From Thecaphora thlaspeos (lineage: Eukaryota > Basidiomycota > Ustilaginomycetes > Urocystidales > Glomosporiaceae), in assembly GCA_900291925.1 (NCBI GenBank), contig UWYS01000002.1, positions 682,001 through 746,000 on the forward strand: a stretch of DNA of 64,000 nt, read 5' to 3'. The notes under the pieces are model-generated. The model was not told the origin of the DNA, did no database searches, and worked only from the letters and a program-made list of their open reading frames with translations. A program made the translations under genes and the position numbers. Each line of letters starts with the position of its first letter. The stretch's first letter is position 1. This document shows positions 44,728-56,320 of the stretch, piece by piece.

Positions 44728-45820
44728 AAATCAAGAGTGGTTATACAGGAACGTCGAGGGAAAAGGCAAGGATGCTCGCTTGCCCCGTCCTCACGTGATA
44801 GGGGCTGTCGCAACGACGCGTTCGAATCGCCCAGTTTTCGGGAAAGTCGACGACTTTGGCAGGTTCTATTCATTTTTAGCATATATTCACCGATTTCAGA
44901 TGTTTCCAAATCGTTGCTTTCTTCCTTTTTTTTTTTTCTTCTTATACTTTTGCGTATCTTCGTTCTACCCCCCTACCATTCGCCCCTTTTTTTTGGTCGA
45001 GGAAACCTCACGCTAACCTCCGCTACATCCTCCTGTTCACCTCTTTTTCTTTGCGCTCTTACAGACCTTGGCACTTCCCGTCTCGCTCATGCATGGGATC
45101 TGGAGAGAGGGATCCGATGGGCTTGCACAGCCACCCGCCTTTCGTCTCACCGTCGGAGCCCTCCCGCCTCTCTCTGGAGGGAGGTCTGCCCAAATATATG
45201 GACCTGGAGCGGGCTCTCTTCGGAGGGCTCGCTCCCCCCTTTTTCGCCTTGGCTGCTTACATAATCCTGACACAGGGCCCTCGCCAGTGCTTTTTCACCC
45301 TGACTGACCGGCCCTCTGCCTGTGTGTCCCTTGACCTCGCGCCCGGTCTTTCCGATGCGCGGGCCAGCTTGGAAGCCTTTTCACGCTTTGTCGCGACGGC
45401 GAAAGTGTGGGGTAAATCTGTGATTTGAGCCGCCGCCGCCGCCGGCCTGCCCGCCCGCCTTGTCCTCGTTCCCTCTGGTTCGCTTGGACGTGAGGAGGGC
45501 GGTGGTGATGATGGAAAAGGCCGCCCGCCTGCTCTTGTTCGCTTCGCCCGTCGTGGGGCGGTCAGAGCGAGCGAGTGTGCGATGCCGTGAAAGGGCGGCG
45601 CCTTGGGGCGCGGACGATGGCGGCTTCTCGGCCTCCACAACAAGACATAGGTAACAGCCGTGGGGCTTCCGCCGGCCAGAGGCTAGACGAGAGAGCCCTA
45701 CCGCCTTCTCCCTCGTCTTCCTGCCTCTTTCCTTCCTCTCCATCACTCCCTCCCTTTGCTCCTGCTCGCCCCCTCCCCCCTTGCTCCTGCTCCGAGTTCG
45801 ACCGGCCTCGTCCACACACG

Positions 45821-47958
45821 ATGGCGGGACCCCCGAGGCCCTCGCCGCAGAGGCCCGGCGACGCGGCCACGCCCAACGACACAACGGCCACGCCGCTGCA
45901 GCGCAGAAACCCTGGCATGCGCTTGCCCAGGATGACCAAGGTCGGCAAGGATTCCGACGACGACGACTTCTTTGCGCGCTGGCAGGCCGCCTTGGGGCCC
46001 ACCACGCCCAACCTCTCCGAGACGGCGGCCCAGCTCAAACGGAGCCTCAGCGTGACCGGCCTTCAGGATCTGGCCCACATGCCCCCCGGCCAGGTCCGCA
46101 AGCACGTCCGCAGCAAGGTGTGGAGGCCGCAGGACGAAGAGGCGCGGATTCCTGGCGACTGGGAGAGGCTCCTCGTCCACGTCGTCCGCGGCGGCCTGCG
46201 TGCCGGCAACCTCGCCTTTGCGCTCAGGGCGACGCTGATGCTCGTCCTCGAGCTGATTAAGGCCATCCGCATCAAGCGCTTCAAGGGCAGGAACTTTGGG
46301 TTTGCCGTTTTTGGCCCGACCAACTTCCGCTTCGCTGGCCTCTTTACGCTCTGGGCTGCTCTGTACAAGGCGACGCACAATTCCCTCCGCCTCCTCACGC
46401 CGATGCCCGAGAGGCGGGTCCGCAGCCGCGCGCGGACCCACTCGGAGGGCGAGTCGTTCGAGGACAAGCTGCTCACCGACGGCAGCCAGGACGAGTCGGT
46501 TGGCGGGAGCGGCAGCGCGACCCCGCGATCCGGCCGCGCCGCGCTCCAGGGCAAGACGGACGGCGAGAGGGCGAGGGAGAAGTCGAACCAGAAGCGGTGG
46601 GCCTTTATGCGTGATCCGCGGTCCAAGGTCTGGCACGCCTACCTCGCCGGCGCCGTCTCGGCGCTCGCCATCATGGTCGAGACGCCGGCCAATCGGATCT
46701 CGCTCGCCCAACAGCTCTTCGTCCGCGGGCTCGAGGGCAGCTACAACGTTGCCCATAGCAAGGGCCTCGTCAATGTCCCACACGGCGCCGTCCTCTGCTT
46801 CGGGCTCGCCTGCGGCCAGATCATGCACGCCTGGCTCGTGAGTTCGACGGCAGACGTGGGCGGTCGGACCGACGACAGCTTGCTGACTTCGATGCTCACC
46901 TTGCCCCCTCTTCTCGATGCTCATCTCGCGTCTTCTCCCCCGGTAGACGGCCCCGGAGTCGCTGCCCGGCGGCTACTGGAACTGGATCACGCGGGCGTCG
47001 CAGGTCACACCCATCGCGACGCCGGTGCATCGCGACATCATCCACCGCGGCACGGCCAATCTCGACACGGTGCTGAAGCTGTTCCCGGACGGAAAGGTCC
47101 CCGAGCCCTACTCCCTCAACCCGCTGCGATACGCCCACGTCCCCGCCAACGCGACAAACCGCCGCGGCATCCACGGCAAAAACGTGCGCAAGATTGTCGA
47201 GTGGATGGAGCGCGCCAAAAAGGGCGACGTCGGCCACGTCATCGACTGCGCCCTCGTCCACCCATGGGAGGCCAGCCACCTGTGGAGCCCCGTGGACCGC
47301 TTCTTTGAGGTGACGCGGTGGATCTTGCCCGTCTACCTGACGCTGCACTTTGTCCCCGCCATGTTCCTGCGGTCGGGCTCATTCCTCAAAGGCCCGATGC
47401 GGAAGTTCCTCCGCTCGCTCTTTGGCTCCGTACGCTCGTCGTCGTTCCTCGGCGTCTTTGTCATCATCTACCAGACAATCTTTTGCGCCCTGCACTCGAC
47501 CCACGGCTGGCTCACCAACGTGAGTTTCGCGCGGACGTGTTTCTCCGCATCGGCGACCGTATGCTGACGAGCTCTCATCCACCCTCTCGTCGCCCCCCTT
47601 CCTTCCACGTCCGCACGCTCTACAGAGCCCAACACTCAAGGATCGCGTGCCCGCCTGGCTCTTGAAGCTGCTGCTGAGCACCGAGATGAAGTGGCTGGCC
47701 GGGTTCGCGACGTGCGGTTCGCTCTTCATCGAGCACTCGAGGAGGCGGGCGGAGCTGGCCGCCTACGTGCTACCCAAGGGCATGGAGAGCGCCTGGTCCA
47801 TTGCGCGCAAGCGGGCGTGGGTACCTTTCGTGCCCGGAGGCGACCTGCTGCTCACCTCGATGGGCATGTCGCTCGTCATGGGAACGTACGCCCAGAACCC
47901 GGAGCACCTCTCCGGATTGGTGAGGCGCGTCGTCTACCAGTTTGTCGGTCGCAACTAG
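45821..47958 (+). CDS. TMEM135-like multi-pass membrane protein
   Basis: Three exons, 45821-46837, 46947-47519 and 47626-47958, joined in phase 0 across introns of 109 and 106 nt, give 640 aa. The Pro-rich start MAGPPRPSPQRP is chosen over an in-frame upstream ATG (45575) because the sequence before it is CT-rich leader. The core has repeated hydrophobic segments (LRAGNLAFALRATLMLVLELI; FRFAGLFTLWAALY; WHAYLAGAVSALAIMVETP; SSSFLGVFVIIYQTIFCALH; DLLLTSMGMSLVMGTY), with ETPANR and RDIIHRGT-type motifs. This pattern fits the fungal TMEM135/Tim17-like family, linked in animals to peroxisomes and mitochondrial dynamics. A 75-residue charged Ser-rich insert lies at about 190-265. Function in fungi is not established. 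Confidence 0.75.
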
Positions 47959-49663
47959 GACTGCGCACTGGCTTCGCGTCGGTTGGGCGGCAGTGGCGGC
48001 AGAGCGGCTTGCAACGACGCCGCCTGTATAGATTCAGCGTTCCCTCGTGCAAACTTGCTTTTGGTCGAAAAATGGATTGGTAGGACCATGACTGAGCGTG
48101 TGATGGAGAGTATAGAGCGCCGCGGACTCGATCCGACCCGGTCCTTGTACAGGGCAGGTGCCGGCACCCCGGTAAAGCATGTCCGCAGCGCCATTCCCCG
48201 ACCAACAACCATGTGAGTGATGCTTGTGCATTGAGCGTGCCGCCGTGTACTACCTTGGCCGTCGAGGAGAACCCTATCACACACACACACACACTCAGGC
48301 CACATGGAAGGCAAGCATGGGGGTCACAGAACGAGATTGCAAGCGATCTGCGTGCTCTGACCCGAGGTGGATTTGCTAAAGCACTGACGTGGGCAGCAGC
48401 GCGAAGGTGCTCCCAGAGTCCTGTCTCTCTCCGAGACCCACGCGCACACACATCTGCGTATTGGAGCTCACGCCGCCGTCTGTGCCCTCTACTGACAGAG
48501 ATCGGCTAGCAAGACGCCCTCATAACTTCAGGCGATCACTAGCACGACCGTCGTTGCCGGGACGAGAGACGAGCACAGACACGAGGTAGGTAAAGACTGA
48601 ATTGCGCAACAGCGTGGAGAACAAGACAAACAACAGCAGGACATCCGAACGACGGCGAAAGCCGGTCATGAGGAACAGCCCTGCTTTGTACTAAAAGCAA
48701 GCGGTCCGAAGCTCGGCACCGACCAGTCGTCGCCATATGCAATCCCGCCAGCAGAACCAATCGATATGCCCACCCTTAGACGACGCCCTCTCGAGGCTCG
48801 AAATGGCTCCGGGGAGGATGTCCCTGCTTCGAGCGCCACAGTACACCACAAAGGCAACCACCAGGCAGGTAGAGCCGTCCGCTCAGCGAAGGAATCCGTC
48901 CGGAGGCCGTTCGAGAATCTCGAGGATGGCGACGTCGGAAGAGGGCGGGTACGACGTTGGGTAGAACAAAAATTGCCAAGTCGTCATAAAGACAACGAGG
49001 ACGAAAACTATAGGTAATTTGCAATCAGCAGTAAGTTTCTCCTCGGTAAAAACCTCACGGGATGAAACGCCTGTGCCTCTGTGGGATGGGGAGGTGGTGG
49101 CGACGCCAGAGAGGAGGGACGCGATTGCCCAGATTGTCAGCAACGCTGTGACTCGCTAGGGCGAGAAAGGATGAGCGGGCCAAAGGTAGGGGTCGGGATT
49201 GTACTCACGCAGAAGGATAGGGAGCAGATGGAAGGGGCGCGCCCGCCAGCGTTGCTTATAAGGCATCGCCCGCCCGCTCGCCCGCGCCCGCCCTGTCGTC
49301 ACACAGGGACCGCTGACGCGGCCCGCCTGCCTCCTCGATCACCAGCTGGCGAGCTTTGGGGGGCCCGTCGAAAGTTCCCACGCGCGTGCCCTCCATGAGA
49401 GGTTTCCGATTTCTTTGGAATTTTTCTTTCAGCCGCCTCTGGGGCTGCGCGCCGGGTGTTTGCGCGTCTGAGGGTTGGGCAGGCTTCTCGGATCCGCGCC
49501 AAATTGTCCCGCCTCGAGGGCTATCGAAAGAAGGGCGGGAGTCCCTCAGGTCGCTCGCCACGCCGCCCCCTTCCTTGCTCCCGCTCCCCCTCTGTCGTCA
49601 AGGTTCATCAAGTCACTCCAACCCGCCACCAAACACCAACCCATCACCCCTACACCGCCCAAC
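47959..49663. other. Intergenic region upstream of RPS18
   Basis: The last ~400 bp should be the ribosomal protein promoter; a 'cttataag' TATA-like element sits at about 49254-49261. On the minus strand between about 48880 and 49240, a spliced small protein with a hydrophobic N-terminus (LLTIWAIASLLSGVATT) could be imagined, but start and end are unclear. A (CA) repeat is listed separately. Confidence 0.35.
48278..48294. repeat. Dinucleotide tandem repeat (CA)
   Basis: A 17 bp perfect CA run in non-coding DNA. Confidence 0.85.
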
Positions 49664-51020
49664 ATGTCTCTCGTTCCCCCGGACCCTTCGCAGAACTTCG
49701 CGTTCATCTTGCGGTGAGCATCGGCAGCTGTCCGATATCGTCCCGACAACGATTGCACCAATGACGACCCGCCAGCCAGCCTGCCTGCCTGCCTGCCCGC
49801 TCGCCCGACCGTCGACCATGCACCCGGCAGAATGAGAACAGAGACGAAGTTGCACTCGGAGGGAGACACATAGCGTCGGATGTGCCAAAGGTGGAAAGCG
49901 AGGGCAGGGCCCAAGACGAATGATTCTGTTATGGGACAGAAGGCAAGGGAAGAATTTTGATCGCAATGGGAGTCGCTAGGCCGCACCACCGTCAAGCACG
50001 ATGGGGCTCTACCAGCAAAGGTTCTATACGGTTTCAAAGTGGCGAGGGGTCGCTTTCCCTCTGTTGCCGGGCAAGGCCTGGCTGATCTGGCCGGCGTGTC
50101 GCTGAATCGTCCACCAGACCGGCAGGTACATGTCGACTTACCACCACTCTTCATCCGAACCTCTTCTCGGACATTAATCTTCGGATGCCCTACAGTCTCC
50201 TCAACACCAACGTTGACGGAAAGGTCAAGATCCAGTACGCCCTTACCCAGATCAAGGGTGTCGGACGACGATACTCCAACATTGTCTGCAAGAAGGCCGA
50301 CATCGACCTCGGCAAGCGGTTAGTGTCCGGACTTTGAGGGCCACGCGTCGGGATAGGCGCTTCTACGCTACAGTCTGGAGGATTGGTACGGGGGAGAAGG
50401 AACACGGTCGCACCGCACAGGGCACGGCTGGACGAGAACACGACTCCACCGCACAAGGCTCTCAGAGGACCATGGAGGGAGATCATGGCGGCCTTTGCTC
50501 CAGTTTGGGAGCAGGAGAGGTTCGGAGCGGCCCGGTATACAAGCGGATGGACGAGATGCCAAGGTGTCTCGCGGACGGTAAGGGGGAAAGCAGAGAAGAG
50601 AGGATCGCCCTCGTCTCCGACTGGACTGTCGGATTCCCTCTCAAACGACCCGCCGCAACGCCAGAGCCACTTTACTTAGTCCCATTCCCCTCCTTCTGCC
50701 CTCGCTCCTTGCCTCTCCCCCAATTCAGCGCCGGTGAGCTCAACTCCGACGAGCTTGAGCGTATCGTCACCATCCTGCAGAACCCCGCCGAGTTCAAGAT
50801 CCCCGCGTGGTTCCTCAACAGGCAGAAAGACATTGTTGACGGCAAGAACGCCCACATTCTCTCCAACGGCCTCGACTCGAAGCTCCGCGATGACCTCGAG
50901 CGCCTGAAGAAGATCAAGGCCCACAGGGGTATCCGCCACTACCTGAACCTCCGTGTCCGTGGCCAGCACACCAAGACGACCGGACGACGAGGCCGCACCG
51001 TTGCCAACAAGAAGAAGTAA
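49664..51020 (+). CDS. RPS18: 40S ribosomal protein S18 (uS13)
   Basis: Three exons, 49664-49713, 50196-50318 and 50729-51020, give 154 aa, matching the family length. The joins restore family sequence: [38 protein letters not shown] and VGRRYSNIV, then the Arg codon split by intron 2 before AGEL. The C-terminal half is typical ([22 protein letters not shown]; [20 protein letters not shown]) and ends in KKK. uS13 sits in the head of the 40S subunit, contacting P-site tRNA and the subunit bridge. Residues 9-14 (SQNFAF) are slightly divergent from the usual FQHILR. Both introns are unusually large for this window (482 and 410 nt); RP-gene introns often host snoRNAs or regulatory elements, but I could not find convincing C/D boxes. 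Confidence 0.97.
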
Positions 51021-51584
51021 ACTTGGACTCGCACGACGTTACACCTACCCTCGGAGGCTTGGCTCCGGCCGGCTGGTCAGACCCTCGCCCCCTTGGACGT
51101 CTTGTGGTTCTGGTTTCCTTTTTCTCGTTTCGCATCGGTCCCTTGTCTCTCTCTCCCGCGGCCCTTTCCCCCTTCCCGTCAGTGGCAAGGCTTTCGCTGC
51201 CACCGTTGGCTGTATACATTGACTTGATGGGACGGCTTCGCTTCTAGGTTCTCGCGCAGGACGGCTTAGGCGATGGAGCTAGGCCTTGTTTCATCTTTTT
51301 CTCGGTGGCGCCCCCAGGGGCCACGGCAAAGGAGGGTCCCTTCGGCGGTCCTTCTCTTGTCTAAAAACGAAGACACCACACACACAACACACACAACAAA
51401 ACTCGTCCTCGCAGGTCGTTTCACGGCGGCCGACTCACACCATGCTCTCCTTCAGGATCATCATGGTCTTACATTGCGAGCCTGCAGTTGCCTCACCCGC
51501 AGCTTGTAAGTCCGCACGGCAGACACAAAGCCACATCCATGTACTATCCCCTGCACGCTGCAAAATAAGCCAAACCCAAAAGCC

Positions 51585-51840
51585 TCAGAACAGCTTCTGT
51601 GTGATCGCGGATTGTAAGATGCCTTTGGCCGGAAGTCCATGTGACGACACGGTCTGCAGGTGTCGTTGGTAGGGTCCGGCCGTAAGATGAGGCACAGGCG
51701 TGAATAAAGGCCAGGACAAACTTACGTAATACGGCCCGGAAGGTCGAGCGTCGAAGGGATCGGCGTCGATCTGACGAGGCTCGAGGGGACGAAAGGCAAG
51801 CAAGAACAGCATGAAGGCGGCGTTTGCCCTTCGAGATAAG
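51585..51840 (-). CDS. Possible 3' exons of an unidentified minus-strand gene
   Basis: Two segments join in phase across a consensus 72 nt intron (gtaagt at 51725 down to ctgcag at 51654): an upstream exon reading AAFMLFLLAFRPLEPRQIDAD and DPFDARPSGPYY, then TVSSHGLPAKGILQSAIT ending QKLF-stop at 51585. The composition looks like protein, and the hydrophobic stretch could be a membrane segment. A further protein-like stretch (LYQPVFTSTQQIQHYFAVD) lies upstream near 52080-52160 on the same strand, but I could not connect it. No family recognised. Confidence 0.3.
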
Positions 51841-52663
51841 GATCGCGGATAACAAAAGAAAGTCTTTCAAATGCCGTTGTCGCAACCCCAAATCGGTACG
51901 ACGCTTGTTCTGTGGTCAGTCAAGTACGGCGCAGCTGGGCCAAAGCAGGCCAAGTCTCTACCAGACGGGTGTCATCGGGGCAAAGGCAAGCCGGTAAGCG
52001 CCGACCTCCCAGGCTCGACGTGAGGCGCCTGGCGTGCGGACCCCGCCAGCGAATGCGCAGATACCATCTGCCTTCCCAGCGAGCGCCCATATCCACCGCG
52101 AAATAGTGTTGTATCTGCTGCGTCGACGTGAACACCGGCTGGTAGAGTGTCAATGGTATGGCGTCGATGGGAGCGCGGCTGAACACGATGCCGGCAGCTG
52201 GCGTTGGACGTCTGTCGGTGGCCAGATATCTCTCTTGGCGGGATGAGGGATGCGGGCGTGGAGCGTGGCGGGGCGCAGCAGCTCTGCCAGCTTTGCTTGC
52301 TGTAGCTTGCGCGGCGCCTTTTCCATCTGGCCGGTCTAGTCCGCCCACCCGTCGGGGCGCACCTGTTCGGGGGAATGACGCAGGCCAAGGCCAGGCCGCG
52401 TGCTCGCCTGCGCATGCTGCGCTGTTGGATTTCCAGGTCGTGAGCAGCCATCCAGGCTGACTGACGACACCTGCCTGCTTGCCCGCTCGCCCCACCTCCC
52501 TGGGATCCCTGGGAGGGCACAAGAGCAGAGCACGCGGCCAAAAGGCGGGCGACCTTTTGCACCTTTTTCTGTTTTCTTTTTTTTTTTCTTCCGGCCTCGC
52601 CTCAGACGCCGCGAAGGTGGGGGCGACGGCGGGCCAGTCCTTCCAGCTCTTCCCTCACACCAC

Positions 52664-52712
52664 CCTCACCCTGATCCTCACTCTCACCCTTACTCTCACC
52701 CTCACCCTCGTC
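52664..52712. repeat. Degenerate CTCACC-type repeat
   Basis: Imperfect repeats of CTCACC/CTCACT run through this CT-rich leader-like stretch. They are not telomeric TTAGGG repeats. Confidence 0.6.
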
Positions 52713-53201
52713 CGCACTCGACCCATCCGCCTCTGCATCCGCCTCCGCCTCCGCCTCCGCATCCGTGCAACCTGCACCTGCAGCGCTCGGCGTCGCCTCG
52801 CTCGCCCCGCCACCGCTTCGCCTTTCCGCCTGCCCCCACTTGCCCCCACTACTTGCCCACGGTTCCCTTCCGCAACCTCCAGCATCTGCACCGCCGTCAA
52901 AGTGGATCACTGCACTCGTAATAATACCCCGGCTCCCTCTGGCCTCTACACCGCATCCAAACGTCCCTCTCTTGGACACGAAACAGCGCGCCCGCAGCCT
53001 CGCTCCAGCCACTGCCACCTTCCTTTCGCGCAGCATCCTCTGCAGCTCGATACGCGGATTCCAAGCGCTTTCGATTGCCACCGCCTCACCAGCTCCCCTC
53101 CTTCCCTGCCCGACCGCACCAGCAACGACAGTGAACAGAAACACCCTGCTCTCGCACCGTCACTGTCACCGACGCCAGCCGGAACCTCTAACCCTCTCAG
53201 C

Positions 53202-54320
53202 ATGTCAGGCACAGCAGCACCCGCTCTCGAGGAGGAAGTCGATTATGAGGGTCTCGGCGACAACGTCCCGCTTCACATCAACATGATCGCTGGCTCTCTC
53301 GCCGGAATCAGCGAGCACGCCGTCATGTTTCCCGTCGATGTCATTCGGGTACGTATTCAGCTCCGCTGCGACCGAACATCTGGCTCCGACCTCCAGATGG
53401 GTAAGAGATAGAGGCCGGATCGAGCGCTACATCAGTGCTGAAAACGGTCCAACGATGTTCGGGCGCAGAAGAGATGACCCGCTAACCTCTTCGCGCTGCT
53501 ACTGCCGCTATCGCCGTGCCGCCTCCCCATCCAACAGACCCGAATGCAGATCCTCTCGGCAACTCCCGCGGCGACATATACGGGCGTCGTCCAGGCGTTC
53601 AACCGGATCAGCACGCTCGAGGGAGCGCGGACGCTGTGGCGAGGTGTCGCATCGGTCATCATGGGTGCTGGACCGGCGCACGCCGTCTACTTTGGCACCT
53701 ACGAGACGGTCAAGGACATGACGGGCGGCAATCGTGAGGGCCACCAATTTGCCAGCACCGCCTTTGCCGGCGCCTCGGCCACGATCGCCGCCGACGCCTT
53801 CATGAACCCCTTTGACGTGATCAAGCAGCGCATGCAGATCCACGGATCGACACATCGCACCGTCGCCCAATGCGCCAGGAGCGTCTACCAGGCCGAGGGG
53901 CTGCGCGCCTTTTACGTCTCGTACCCGACCACGCTCACCATGACGGTCCCCTTTACGGCGGTCCAGTTCTCCGTCTACGAATGGGCCAAAAAGGTGCTCA
54001 ACCCGTCAGAAAGCTACTCGCCCATAACGCACGTCTCGGCCGGTGCTTTTTCCGGCGCGGTGGCGGCCGCCGTCACAAATCCGCTCGACGTCGCAAAGAC
54101 GCTACTCCAGACGCGCGGCAGCAGCACCGATCCGCGCATTCGCTCCGCCTCGGGCATGCTCGAGGCGTTCCAGATCATCCGACAAAAGGCCGGCATCAAG
54201 GGCTTCGCGAGAGGCCTGACGCCGCGCGTGCTCACCTTCATGCCGTCCAATGCGCTCTGTTGGCTCTCGTACGAAGGCTTCAGGTTCTTCCTCAACGAGC
54301 AGAGCAAGGCGAGCGTCTAA
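53202..54320 (+). CDS. MRS3/4: Mitoferrin (MRS3/MRS4-type mitochondrial iron carrier)
   Basis: Two exons, 53202-53348 and 53538-54320, give 309 aa, the usual mitochondrial-carrier length; the 189 nt intron falls within the first carrier signature (PVDVIR|TRMQ). Three carrier repeats are present with P-x-D-x-x-R/K motifs: PVDVIRTRMQ (about 44-53), NPFDVIKQRMQ and NPLDVAKTLLQ. The GAGPAHAVYFGTYE stretch (about 92-105) and the form of the second motif are characteristic of mitoferrins, which bring ferrous iron through the inner membrane for heme and Fe-S cluster synthesis. The start is the ATG after 'tctcagc', which gives a short acidic N-terminus as in the family. No GATA site was seen nearby, so a link to the Urbs1-like gene is not supported. 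Confidence 0.92.
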
Positions 54321-55180
54321 GGTGCTTCGTCGCGGGCGGAACAGGGTGAGACGGGAGGAGGAGTAGAAGAAAGAGCTTGAACAGGCGTGCGCGGACTGCC
54401 GCTGCTCCGCTGGAAGGGTGCATCCCTGCGACATTCGTCAACAGGTGGAAGGAGGAGGGGCACAACGTCCATGGCGCAGGCGGCTAGGGATACCGGCGAC
54501 AAGTCGCACGCAACGCGCCACACCAAGCCGTGCTGTGCTCTAGGAGACGGGCCAACGGCCTGCATGCTTTCACCGCCAAGCATCGGTCGGGCCGTCCGTT
54601 TGTCGGTCCTCGCGCGCGTCAATCTGCGTCCTCCATGTGCCGCTGTATCTGCCTTCGGGGCCGCCGAAACGACACGCCGACCCCTACTCTTCTCGCCTCT
54701 CGACTGCGCCGTACTGCGGCACAGCTCCTCACATACTTTTTATCGGCCCTTCTCCCAACGCATCATCACTTCTAAACGCCAAGGTTCATCTCCCCTCCAT
54801 CCCAATCTCGTATACGCCACGCCATGCTCGTTCATTCTCTCGCCATCGTCATTGTGCTATCTCGCTCATTAGCTTGTCTTTGTATACATCCCCCCCCCCC
54901 CCCCCCCCTTCACATCCTCGCCATGTATGAAAATTTGCCTATGGCCATCAACTGCGCTTCCTACGCACTTTTGCTGTGCCTACGAGTCTGGGCGCCAGGG
55001 CAAGCGAGGTCGGGACGAGTCGTTCGGACCAAAAGGCGGACCGACCTCTCTTTTGGGATTGGCTAGATGGTGGGAGTCGGTTGACCACGGAAGGGCTTTC
55101 GTCTGGGTATACTGTACAGCGGCGCGACGAGGTGCAAGTTTCCTTGGACCCGCCTCCTCGTCATCCGCTCTCCGGAACGG
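54321..55180. other. Convergent intergenic region between mitoferrin and AP-3 sigma
   Basis: 860 bp containing the two 3' flanks. Nothing coding is recognised; the only marked feature is a poly-C run. Confidence 0.5.
54890..54908. repeat. Homopolymer C run (19 nt)
   Basis: A run of nineteen C, likely length-variable and prone to sequencing error. Confidence 0.9.
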
Positions 55181-56320
55181 TCACCGGCCGAATCGACCCC
55201 GCCCGCTTCTTCCACCGCCGAGGTACTGGCTGCCGAGGTTGGACAGCGCATCGACCATGAACGTCCCCTTTGGCCAGGCCAGCCCGCCGCCACCTCCGCC
55301 GCTACTACTGGAAGAAGAGGCGCCGTTGCCCCATTCTGGTGAGCCGGGGAAGCCAAGGTTGAGATTGAGCGAGGATAGTGTGAGTGACGAGAGGTTGGAC
55401 GTTGCGGCTGAGCCGAATGAGGCCAGACCGCCGCCGCCTGGTGTTGTAGAGGCCGAGGTCTTGCGTGCGCGCGAGGTGGTTTGTGCTGTGCGGGGTCGAG
55501 GGCGAGAGCGAGGGCGAGGGGCCACGGGAGGTGAGACCAGAGAGCGCCGCAAGACACGAGCAGAGAGGAAAAGGGGCAGTGCGAGGGCGAAACAACGTAC
55601 CTGCTGAGACGATATCGTTGATGTTGGTCTCGACGACGAGACCGCCCTGTATGAGCTCGCAGAGGATGGCATGCACCTGTTGCGAGGGCGCACGATCATG
55701 ACGGACGATTCAGGGCAAAGAGTCAGACCACGAGAGACCAAGGCGATAGACGCGGGCACAATGCAGCACAGGACTCACCTCGTCGAAATGAAAGATGAGG
55801 TCGAGCTCGCAGACGTTTTCAAAGCATCGGTCGAGCGACTCGACAAAGACCTATGCGCAGCGAGGGGAAGCGTCAGCATCGCGAGCCTGGCCCAGGTACT
55901 CGACCGAATCGACCAGCACTGCCGCCTGCTCACCTGTATGAGATCCAAGATTCCCAGCTCGCTCTCGCTCTGATCCACGACAAAGACAAAGTAGAGCGTC
56001 GCATAGTGACGGTAGATGACTCGTAGTTCGTCCTGGTTGGCCGTCTCTAGGCCGTCTTTTGCCCTCTTGCTGCTTCCGCCGCCGTTGGCGGCTGTGCTGC
56101 GAGGGGTGCTGGAGAAGGAGACTGCATCGCTGGGAGGAGGCAGCAGGGGAGTGAGTTCTGGAGCGTCGAGGAAGTTGCAGACGCCGTCGGGGCGTTTGGA
56201 GACGAGGCGGTAGATGAGGCGGATGAGGGCCTGTTGGTGTGCGGAGGGGAGCTGGGAGTAGAACTTGGTGAGGCGTGGTTTGCCGTGGTTGTTGACTATG
56301 AGGACGGCTCGGATAGTCAT
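55181..56320 (-). CDS. APS3: AP-3 complex sigma subunit, with long C-terminal extension
   Basis: Four exons on the minus strand, 56320-55934, 55850-55779, 55676-55601 and 55485-55181, give 279 aa with introns of 83, 102 and 115 nt. The core is a sigma-adaptin longin fold: MTIRAVLIVNNHGKPRLTKFY, LVSKRPDGVCNFLD, YRHYATLYFVFVVDQSESELGILDLIQ, VFVESLDRCFENVCELDLIF and GGLVVETNINDIVSA. NNHGKPRL and the ESELGILDLIQVFVE block point to AP-3, which moves cargo from Golgi or endosome to the vacuole. Two departures are seen: a Ser/Pro/Gly-rich insert of about 40 residues after FLD, and about 100 residues after the normal end that are Ser/Gly-rich and finish WPKGTFMVDALSNLGSQYLG. The extension is in frame through a consensus intron. 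Confidence 0.88.

Larger units (their letters stand above)
40143..45820. other. Gene-poor region of 5.7 kb
   Basis: The first ~500 bp is the pyruvate carboxylase promoter and the last ~900 bp (with polypyrimidine runs around 44920-45060) is probably the promoter and leader of the TMEM135-like gene. In between lie a CpG-free block (listed) and several unsupported open frames. On the minus strand, 41904-42300 contains two hydrophobic stretches (TAMLVVIVTLWF; GVAGFVGTWCVGVVMGVGVCLVTG), which may belong to a small membrane protein, but I could not build a gene. Confidence 0.4.
51021..53201. other. Intergenic region between RPS18 and mitoferrin
   Basis: It contains a weak minus-strand gene candidate (listed), a CTCACC-rich stretch (listed) and, from about 52450, CT-rich sequence that is probably the leader of the mitoferrin gene. 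The plus-strand frame that reaches into mitoferrin from 52479 is low-complexity and is more likely untranslated leader. Confidence 0.4.

Noticed and set aside
45575..45820. N-terminal extension of the TMEM135-like protein from an upstream ATG
   Set aside because: The extension is CT-rich leader in composition (Pro/Ser runs), and the ATG at 45821 gives a more typical start.
52664..52712. Telomere-like or subtelomeric repeat
   Set aside because: The units are imperfect CTCACC/CTCACT, not TTAGGG/CCCTAA, and they lie in a CT-rich gene leader between housekeeping genes.
51021..53201. GATA sites linking mitoferrin to the Urbs1-like repressor
   Set aside because: I found no HGATAR-type site in the mitoferrin upstream region; having two iron genes in one 64 kb window is not evidence of co-regulation.
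52479..53201. Upstream extension of mitoferrin in the same frame
   Set aside because: It would add about 240 low-complexity residues to a carrier whose core is already full length at 309 aa.
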